DNA of 5,149 nucleotides from an uncultured Clostridia bacterium. Its GTDB lineage: Bacteria; Bacillota; Clostridia; Christensenellales; DTU072. Under the pieces are notes generated by a model, which was not told the DNA's origin, did not search any database, and saw nothing but the letters and a program-made list of their open reading frames with translations. Both the position numbers and the translations under genes were made by a program. The stretch lies in the NCBI GenBank assembly GCA_934296355.1, contig CAKRAY010000112.1, forward strand, positions 1 to 5,149, given 5' to 3'. Positions 1 through 5,149 of the stretch are shown here, in pieces; the first letter of the stretch is position 1; the number at the start of each line of letters is the position of its first letter.

Positions 1-755
1 TCGGTTGTGGATTTGATTGCTTTCAGCGTCATATCCGCAGCCGTTTTTGCAGAGTCGTAAAGCGAAAAACCGCTTAGCAGAGCGCCGGTAAAACACGAAG
101 CGAACACGTCGCCCGTGCCGTGCATTCTTTTGTTTATCTTCTCGTGAAGGTAATACTCGATTTTTTTACCGTCGTAAACGGCAACGCCTATCGTATTCTC
201 GTCAAACGATATTCCCTTAAGTACGATTTTATCCGCGCCGAGTTCTTTTACGGCGTAAACTAAATCTTCGACGTATTTTTCGGTAAAAACGCCGTCTTTA
301 TATTCAAAATCGGTAAGAAAACACGCTTCCGTCACGTTAGGAAGAACGTAATCCGATTTTGCGACCGCCTTTCTCATCTCAGCGATAAAATCATTATCGA
401 AACCGTCGTATAACTTGCCGAAATCCGCCATGACAGGGTCGACTATGAATAGAGAGTTATCTTTTTTCGTCGCTTCCACGACTTCGAATATATATTCTAT
501 TTGCTTTTTATTGCCTACGTACCCGGTATAGAAAGCGTCGAAAGTTATTTTTTCCTTTTGCCAATGTTCCTTTATCTTGGGGATATCCTCGGTAAGGTCT
601 CTGAACGTATAGCCCGAAAAACCGCCCGTATGGGTGCTTAACACCGCGCTCGGAAGAATACTCGTTTCTATGCCAAAAGCAGAAATAACGGGCAATGCCA
701 CCGTTAAGGAACATTGCCCGACGCAAGAAATATCCTGTATCGAAAGAATACGCAT
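1..755 (-). CDS. pdxY: Pyridoxal/pyridoxamine kinase (vitamin B6 salvage), C-terminus cut by window edge
   Basis: Cytoplasmic kinase of the ribokinase (PfkB) superfamily. The family phosphorylates pyridoxal, pyridoxine or pyridoxamine at the 5'-OH using ATP, feeding PLP salvage. I read 251 codons. The N-terminus MRILSIQDISCVGQCSLTVA and the segment STHTGGFSGYTFRDLT (residues 40-55) are hallmarks of the clostridial pyridoxamine kinase group. Other motifs are TGYVG (77-81), VDPVMADFGKLY (105-116), PNVTEA (139-144) and MHGTGDVFAS (211-220), in which D216 of GTGD is the expected catalytic base. Family members are usually about 280-290 residues, so about 30-35 are missing beyond position 1. The ATG at 755 is the only sensible start: a TAA in the same frame lies two codons upstream, and a weak AGG lies 7 nt before it. 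It follows the surface-protein gene by 3 bp. Substrate preference cannot be read from sequence, so the symbol could equally be pdxK. Confidence 0.93.
   Translation of the reverse strand, partial: MRILSIQDISCVGQCSLTVALPVISAFGIETSILPSAVLSTHTGGFSGYTFRDLTEDIPKIKEHWQKEKITFDAFYTGYVGNKKQIEYIFEVVEATKKDNSLFIVDPVMADFGKLYDGFDNDFIAEMRKAVAKSDYVLPNVTEACFLTDFEYKDGVFTEKYVEDLVYAVKELGADKIVLKGISFDENTIGVAVYDGKKIEYYLHEKINKRMHGTGDVFASCFTGALLSGFSLYDSAKTAADMTLKAIKSTT
689..720 (-). other. Perfect 9-bp stem-loop near the 5' end of the kinase gene
   Basis: CGGGCAATG at 689-697 pairs perfectly with CATTGCCCG at 712-720 across a 14-nt loop. In the transcript it begins 35 nt after the A of the kinase start codon. The sequence after it on the minus strand (TTATTTCTGCTTTT) is T-rich but not a clean T run, so it is not called a terminator. 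Confidence 0.5.
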
Positions 756-758
756 TTT

Positions 759-3700
759 TTAACCTATTATAGTAGTAATATTTTCATAATTTTTCCAAGA
801 CTCGTCGCTCGTCGCGGTGGTCTTGTCGCTACCGTCGACAAATTTCAAAGTGATTTTCGAGTCTTCGGACTTGCCGAGGAATACGTTATTGCCTAAACGT
901 ATTGGCGTAGTAGCGTTACCGAACGATATTACGCCCAAAGACGGACACGAAGCGAATGCGTTATCGTCAATGTACGCAAGACTCGAGCAGTCTTTTAATT
1001 CCACCGCGCTAACCGTATTACCGTACGAACCGTTAAACGCGCCCGCAGTAATCATAGAAATCTTGGCGTTAACGATTACTTTAGTTAATTTATCGTTCTT
1101 ATACAAAGATAACGCTTTTACTTCTCCGTCGGCGCCGACCGCTTTTATACATCTGTACGCGCCGTTTACGTCCGCTTCGCCGTTCTCGTTATACGTTTCG
1201 GATTCGAACGATCCGGCGTCGTTGGCTACGCCCAAAAGCGCGACGAGTTTTTTACCGTTCGAGCCTACATAACATAACATTACGACGCCGCGTTTGGCGT
1301 TTTGCCAGCCGCTACCTAAGAACACGTTTTTGCCGACGTACTCGATCGCGCTACCGTCTTCCGTTTCGATTGTTTTCACGTTCGTACATTGCGCGAACGC
1401 GCTTTCTTCGATTCTCTTAACTTTCTTACCGATAATAACGCTTCCGTCGACGTTTCCGTACGTTTTTATCGAAGAACCCGCAAACGCCTCTTTACCGATG
1501 ACTGTTATTTCGTCGACGTTAGTCAACGTTAATAAGTGTTTTGCGTACATGAATGCGTTCTCGCCAATACCGGTTGTACCGTCCATAAGAGCGTAAGACG
1601 CGTCCTCGATTTCCTTAGCGTAAGCGATAAGCGTTTTTTGATAAGCGGCGCGGAATACTCTTAACGACGCTCTTCCGATAATTTCGGTATACGGACACGC
1701 TTCTTTTTGATACAACGCGTGCTTTTCCGTACCTTTCAACACCACGTAGTCGTAAACGGTTTCTTTATCCTTGGGCGCAGACCTATTAAAACCTTCGCAA
1801 TATACGTCCTTAAACGCGCCCTCTTCTATAAAGTACAAATTGAGCGGTAAAGTAACTTCTTTTACGTACATATTATAATTGTTAAACGCGCCGCTTGCGA
1901 TACCGATAACCTTATATTCTTCTTTAACGTAATACGTTTCTTTCTCGTCGAAAACGCTATTGGCGGCGATATACGCGGAACCCGATTTAATAAAGTAATT
2001 CTTGTACCGACTGTTCCACTCGTTACTCTCGTACTCCGCTCGCGCTTCGGCGGTTTTATCGAGATATTTATCTATGGTTGCGGGTATTTGCACGTCGATT
2101 TTTGCGTTATTTACGACGATTTGTTTTGGAACGTTACCGCTGTCGTCCGTCGTAACGTAATACAAATCGCTATTTGCGTATTTTTCGGCGTAACGCGCGG
2201 CGTTTACGAAGTCTACGAGAACGTAGCCGTTCCTTACGATTCCGTTTTCGTCTTTATAAGTTACCTCTTCATACAACAGTCCTTCGGTACCCTTAGTAAC
2301 GTCCGTCCACTTCGCGTACAATGCGGAAACGTCGCCGTCGACGTAGAACGGGTCGAATATGAATTCTTCACAATACAAACTCGTATAATCGGCGTCTCTG
2401 AACCAGCCGCTGAACGTGTACTTTTCTTCTCCGTTCTCGATGATTAAGCCGTACGCAAGGTTAAGGTCTCGTTTGGAATCCTCGTATTTGGGAGTTAATT
2501 CCGGTTGTTGATAATCGTTCAAATCGACTTTTAAGAAGTTTACGTACGAAGTAAGTATTTCGATTGCGGCGTTTATTCTTTCGGAATCGCTCTTGAACTT
2601 ATAATCTTCCAAAAGCGTATAATTAAGTCCGGTAAATCCGCATTTCTCCTCGCTAAGTCCCGATTCGTAGATTTTTTTGATGAAAATCACGTATTCTTTT
2701 ATCAAATCTTCCAAATTACCGAGTTTCGACATCAAATTTTTATCATATCCGGCGTCGTTTAAGATGGTCAAAAACTGCGAATACTCGGTTTTATCGAGGT
2801 TTTCTACGTACTCGACAAAAGATTCTATCGAGCCGCCGCCGCGGTTCTCGTAACCTCTTAACAAGTACTCGTACTCGCTATTGCCGAACGTGTAATCGTG
2901 TTTATACAAGTCGTTCATCGCTTTATCGAACATGCCGTCGAAAGCGTTAAGAACCGCTATTATCGCGTTAAGCGTTTTTATAGTCGCTTCCTTAGAGTTG
3001 CCCGTTCCGAACTTGTCCGCCGAAGTCAGCAACGCTTTCAAACCGTCCTCTCTTAAATACTCTGCGTTTATATAACTGTCGTACAAGTAGTCGTTATAGT
3101 ACTTTTGCCCGCTTATTATTCCCTTCTCGTCGCTTTTTCCTTTATAAAGTATATCGATAGAAAATCCGGAACCTCTCGGCAAAGTGTAACTTATCGTGTT
3201 ATCCGCTACCGCATATTTGGCGAAAGCGTCTTTGCCGATATACGCTATGCTTTGCGTGGAATCGTATATCGTAACGTTATAGGTAGTATCGCATTTGTAA
3301 TGCGCGTAATAATGAACCGTATGTTTTCTTTCGGCAAAATTCGTTAGCTGTTCGCCTCGATAACCCGTTTTCAGATAACCTTCGTAAGGCGTGGAGAACC
3401 ACCCGGAGAAAGCGTAACTGAGTTCTACTCCGTTATACGAATCGGAAATCGTAGGCAAGTTGCCGTTATTCGGCTGTTGCACCGTTTGTTTCTCGGTTAC
3501 TTGCAAAACGGGCGTTACCGTGTTGTAGGTTCCCGTAGAAAAGTCGTAATCGTAATGGAAATATACGTTATATTTTCTATTGTCCGTATCTTTGCAATAG
3601 AAAGTGGTATTGCTCTTTATCGTTACCGTTTCTCCGCCGATAAAGTCAATCAAATCTTGTTCGGATTGTCCTATGCTCTTATACCAGGCGATACTCCAAT

Positions 3701-5149
3701 CGTCTTTATTTGCGTCGTACGCCTCTTCGCCCGTCGAATAGTAACTCGAAGCCAACGCTTTCTTTATGTAATCTGTGTTTTCGTATAGATAAAACTGCTC
3801 TATCGCCGAATATTCCGAAAGGTTTGCGACCTTATCTACGAGCGGGTCGTTTCTCAAAAAGTCGGACTTGTATTCTAACGAAGTAACGTCGGATTTTATC
3901 GACGGATTGTAAAAATATTTGTCGTACATATTAAAGTCGGTATAATACTTAATCGTAAAAGTAACCAACTGTTCTTGATTGCCACTCGTCGCGTGCTTAC
4001 GCGCCAGCGTTACAGTGTACTCTATTTTCTTATACTTGGCTTTTATCACGATAGAGCCTTTAATCGCGGTAATTCTCTTATTCGTTATCCGCGCGACGTA
4101 CTTGCCCTCGTTGTCTAAAAGTTCCCAATCGTTTTGCGCCGTTCCTACGTAAGCGAGTTCGGATTCGTCCCATATTTGCCCGGAAAGATTATACCAAGTT
4201 TCCGCGCCGGTCTTAGACGTAACAACGAGGCACCATTCGCCGACGTAACCGGCAACGTTGTCGCCGTCGACTATTCTTGCCGGCGCGCTGATATCGGGGT
4301 CTTGGGTATGCTCGGAAAAATCAAAATCGGAATTCCACTCTACCGAGAAGTTTTTCATTGCGGAAGCGTTATAGTACGTTCTTATAAGTTCGAGATTGCC
4401 GCTCTTTAACCTATCTTCGCTTTGTTTTTCCGCGCCGTTAAAAATAATCAAGTCGTAAGTGTTAATGGTGTCGTACGCGCAAATTCTCGTATGCTCCTTT
4501 TCCAATACGATTTTGCCGTCTTCGGGTAATTCCACAAAAGAATCTTTATTATCGCTCTCGCTATGGTCGTAATAAATTACCCACCTGGACGAGTATCCCT
4601 CTTTTGTAGGCAGAGTATATTCGTTAACGTCGAAAACTTCGCCGTAGTCGTAGGAGTTTTCAAAATCTATTATTTTGCCCGCCGAGTTTGCGTACGATAT
4701 GCTCACGGTACATTTATCGACGATAAAACTGGCTTGCACGACTAAATTCGCCGTAACGTTATCCGGGTCGCCGTATTTAACGTTCCATCTTAAAAAACGT
4801 TTGCCTTCTACTTGCTTCGGATACGGATAATCGGAAACTTTTATAGCCTCGCCGTAGTGAATTTCTTTGGTAAACAACAACGTATCGTCGTAATCGACGA
4901 AACTGACCGTGCAAATACGGTCGTCTATCCATTTAGCGTAAAAACTCGTGTTCTTGGTAAGCACGTAAGGTTCGACTGCCTTACTGCCCGAAAAAACAAT
5001 TTTATCGCCGCTCGCCGGGGGAGTAATCGCGTACCATCCGTCAAAAGTGTAACCTTTTCTTTCTGGCACGGAAAAAGCGGTTATTACCGAGCCGTAAAAA
5101 ACGGGGACTTCTGTCCCGCCGAGCGAAAAGAACTGCGCTTGATAAACGG
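759..5149 (-). CDS. Giant secreted/surface protein with InlB-type B repeats and BspA-type LRRs, N-terminus off window
   Basis: The reading frame is open from the right edge to TAA at 761-759, giving 1,462 complete in-window codons (residue 1 = Val at 5147-5145). Order of parts: about seven diverged InlB B-repeat-like modules (residues 1-948), the last containing a ~200-residue probably helical insert; a linker (about 950-1015); BspA/LRR_5 repeats with interruptions (about 1016-1431); a short tail. The architecture is typical of large adhesin-like proteins of gut Firmicutes that bind host or bacterial surfaces; the ligand is unknown. The signal peptide must lie upstream. There is no C-terminal LPXTG, SLH or membrane segment, so any anchor is N-terminal or the protein is released. 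A GTG at 5069 could be mistaken for the start, but it lies inside the first module (…ITAFSVPERKGYTFDGWY), so the gene is 5'-partial. The protein is rich in Tyr, Asn, Asp and Glu. It probably forms an operon with the kinase. Confidence 0.92.
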   Translation of the reverse strand, partial: VYQAQFFSLGGTEVPVFYGSVITAFSVPERKGYTFDGWYAITPPASGDKIVFSGSKAVEPYVLTKNTSFYAKWIDDRICTVSFVDYDDTLLFTKEIHYGEAIKVSDYPYPKQVEGKRFLRWNVKYGDPDNVTANLVVQASFIVDKCTVSISYANSAGKIIDFENSYDYGEVFDVNEYTLPTKEGYSSRWVIYYDHSESDNKDSFVELPEDGKIVLEKEHTRICAYDTINTYDLIIFNGAEKQSEDRLKSGNLELIRTYYNASAMKNFSVEWNSDFDFSEHTQDPDISAPARIVDGDNVAGYVGEWCLVVTSKTGAETWYNLSGQIWDESELAYVGTAQNDWELLDNEGKYVARITNKRITAIKGSIVIKAKYKKIEYTVTLARKHATSGNQEQLVTFTIKYYTDFNMYDKYFYNPSIKSDVTSLEYKSDFLRNDPLVDKVANLSEYSAIEQFYLYENTDYIKKALASSYYSTGEEAYDANKDDWSIAWYKSIGQSEQDLIDFIGGETVTIKSNTTFYCKDTDNRKYNVYFHYDYDFSTGTYNTVTPVLQVTEKQTVQQPNNGNLPTISDSYNGVELSYAFSGWFSTPYEGYLKTGYRGEQLTNFAERKHTVHYYAHYKCDTTYNVTIYDSTQSIAYIGKDAFAKYAVADNTISYTLPRGSGFSIDILYKGKSDEKGIISGQKYYNDYLYDSYINAEYLREDGLKALLTSADKFGTGNSKEATIKTLNAIIAVLNAFDGMFDKAMNDLYKHDYTFGNSEYEYLLRGYENRGGGSIESFVEYVENLDKTEYSQFLTILNDAGYDKNLMSKLGNLEDLIKEYVIFIKKIYESGLSEEKCGFTGLNYTLLEDYKFKSDSERINAAIEILTSYVNFLKVDLNDYQQPELTPKYEDSKRDLNLAYGLIIENGEEKYTFSGWFRDADYTSLYCEEFIFDPFYVDGDVSALYAKWTDVTKGTEGLLYEEVTYKDENGIVRNGYVLVDFVNAARYAEKYANSDLYYVTTDDSGNVPKQIVVNNAKIDVQIPATIDKYLDKTAEARAEYESNEWNSRYKNYFIKSGSAYIAANSVFDEKETYYVKEEYKVIGIASGAFNNYNMYVKEVTLPLNLYFIEEGAFKDVYCEGFNRSAPKDKETVYDYVVLKGTEKHALYQKEACPYTEIIGRASLRVFRAAYQKTLIAYAKEIEDASYALMDGTTGIGENAFMYAKHLLTLTNVDEITVIGKEAFAGSSIKTYGNVDGSVIIGKKVKRIEESAFAQCTNVKTIETEDGSAIEYVGKNVFLGSGWQNAKRGVVMLCYVGSNGKKLVALLGVANDAGSFESETYNENGEADVNGAYRCIKAVGADGEVKALSLYKNDKLTKVIVNAKISMITAGAFNGSYGNTVSAVELKDCSSLAYIDDNAFASCPSLGVISFGNATTPIRLGNNVFLGKSEDSKITLKFVDGSDKTTATSDESWKNYENITTIIG
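762..766 (-). promoter_or_regulatory. Weak Shine-Dalgarno for the kinase, inside the end of the upstream gene
   Basis: On the minus strand the junction reads ATAGG TTAAAAA ATG. The AGG sits 7 nt before the kinase ATG, a good spacing but only a 3-base core. It overlaps the last codons of the surface-protein gene (ATA GGT TAA), so kinase translation probably depends on ribosomes finishing the upstream gene (translational coupling, inferred). Confidence 0.45.
855..2102 (-). repeat. BspA-type leucine-rich repeats (LRR_5-like), interrupted
   Basis: Nine recognisable cores of the form I-x-x-x-A-F occur in three clusters. Near 1910-1803: VIGIASGAFNN and YFIEEGAFKDV. Near 1580-1311: TGIGENAFMYA, VIGKEAFAGSS, RIEESAFAQCT and YVGKNVFLGSG. 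Near 1091-855: MITAGAFNGSY, YIDDNAFASCP and RLGNNVFLGKS. The lead-in VQIPATI (2090-2070) is the usual opening strand of this family. BspA-type LRRs of oral and gut bacteria and of Trichomonas surface proteins are associated with binding host matrix or other cells; here binding is only inferred. Segments of about 50, 74 and 73 residues (1920-2069, 1581-1802, 1092-1310) interrupt the array. Confidence 0.85.
1920..2069 (-). other. Insertion within the first LRR unit, with a YFIK…YYVK hairpin-like motif
   Basis: BspA-type proteins normally run directly from a strand like VVIPATY to a strand like VTSIGDGAF. Here IPATI and YKVIGIASGAF are separated by about 50 residues. The first half looks helical (YLDKTAEARAEYESNEW). 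The second half has the spacing YFIKSGSAYIAANSVFDEKE followed by TYYVKEEY. That pattern resembles, from memory, short repeated units in some phage tail and gut bacterial surface proteins; the match is suggestive only. Confidence 0.5.
2304..5147 (-). repeat. Seven diverged InlB B-repeat-like beta modules (protein-level repeat)
   Basis: Approximate modules are 4929-5147 (partial), 4719-4916, 4473-4712, 4029-4457, 3591-4019, 3291-3572 and 2304-3281. Each opens with an alternating beta strand (CTVSFVDYDD, CTVSISYANS, YDLIIFNG, YTVTLARKH, YNVYFHYDY, YNVTIYDST). Each has a Trp-centred turn (YTFDGWY, KRFLRWN, GYSSRW, FSVEWN, WSIAWY, YAFSGWF, YTFSGWF). Each closes with a strand like NTSFYAKW, NLVVQASF, SIVIKAKYK, NTTFYCK, TVHYYAHYK or SALYAKW. 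The first, sixth and seventh fit the Listeria-Bacteroides repeat family (Flg_new type) best; the third to fifth are degenerate and longer. The repeats have diverged too far for obvious DNA-level repetition. In this family such modules act as surface stalks or spacers, sometimes with binding roles. Confidence 0.78.
2496..3107 (-). other. Probable alpha-helical domain inserted in the last B-repeat module
   Basis: About 204 residues with amphipathic, Leu/Ile/Lys/Glu-rich spacing, for example EATIKTLNAIIAVLNAFDGM, ESFVEYVENLDKTEYSQFLT and EDLIKEYVIFIKKIYES, plus a GGG break near 2837-2829. It lies between the opening strand of module seven (YNVTIYDST) and its closing half (EKYTFSGWF … SALYAKW), both of which look beta. 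I do not recognise this domain. The helical call is by eye from residue pattern, not from a prediction. Confidence 0.55.

Noticed and set aside
105..116. Ala instead of Gly in the kinase DPVMG-type motif as a possible defect
   Set aside because: From memory, DPVMAD is common in the clostridial pyridoxamine kinase group, and all other key motifs including GTGD are intact. Positions given are residue numbers (nucleotides about 408-443).
689..720. The kinase stem-loop as an intrinsic terminator
   Set aside because: It lies within coding sequence, has a 14-nt loop, and is followed by TTATTTCTGC rather than an uninterrupted T run.
508..726. 72-codon minus-strand frame inside the kinase
   Set aside because: It is in a different frame from the clearly recognisable kinase motifs and has an uninformative Arg/Tyr/Phe-rich sequence.
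766..771. Perfect TATAAT on the minus strand just upstream of the kinase, as a promoter -10 box
   Set aside because: There is no -35 match at 16-18 bp, and the start site would fall almost on the ATG, leaving no leader. The bases are the codons for Thr-Ile-Ile at the end of the upstream gene in a locally AT-rich patch.
817..1272. Plus-strand open frame of 151 codons, and similar ones at 1294-1596, 2088-2447, 3105-3347, 3477-3788, 4134-4409 and 4563-4745
   Set aside because: All lie wholly antisense to the surface-protein gene, have no recognisable domain, and are explained by its stop-poor, CpG-rich codons on the opposite strand.
759..5069. GTG at 5069 as the real start of the large gene
   Set aside because: The frame stays open to the window edge, and the upstream 26 codons encode the expected first half of a B-repeat module leading into GYTFDGWY. 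This GTG is an internal Val.
5104..5117. Short hairpin GGGAC-ttct-GTCCC
   Set aside because: Only 5 bp within coding sequence, expected by chance.

Overview
The window holds two genes, both on the minus strand and both cut by a window edge. The right 85% (759 to the right edge) is the 3' part of one very large gene for a secreted or cell-surface protein. It reads as at least 1,462 codons with no stop, and its true start lies beyond the window. The left 755 bases are the 5' part of a pyridoxal/pyridoxamine kinase gene (vitamin B6 salvage), whose last ~30 codons lie off the left edge. No RNA gene, CRISPR array, insertion sequence or phage gene is seen. No stretch over 300 bases is non-coding: the only intergenic DNA is 3 bp.

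In the direction of transcription (right to left), the large protein begins with about seven diverged beta modules of the InlB B-repeat type (Listeria-Bacteroides repeat), at 5147-2304. The last module is split by a ~200-residue, probably helical insert (3107-2496). A linker follows, then BspA-type leucine-rich repeats (LRR_5 type, about 2102-855) interrupted by three non-repeat segments. The protein then ends (stop at 761-759) without an LPXTG motif, SLH domain or transmembrane anchor. The kinase ATG follows after one codon-sized gap and in the same reading frame (TAA AAA ATG), so the two genes are probably co-transcribed and translationally coupled.

The organism is most likely an uncultured, host-associated Clostridia-like Firmicute. 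The reasons are the InlB-repeat plus BspA-LRR architecture, the clostridial type of pyridoxamine kinase, moderate GC (roughly 40-45% by eye) and CpG-rich codon choice (many TCG, GCG, ACG, GTA). This is inference; no marker gene is present. The two genes have no obvious shared biochemical pathway: one probably contacts the host, mucus or neighbouring cells, and the other makes PLP-family cofactors in the cytoplasm.

No clear undescribed system was found. The points most worth a second look are near-absence of GATC and absence of GGCC, the helical domain inserted in a B-repeat module, an insertion inside the first LRR unit, and the same-frame junction between the two genes. The seemingly long plus-strand open frames are antisense shadows.
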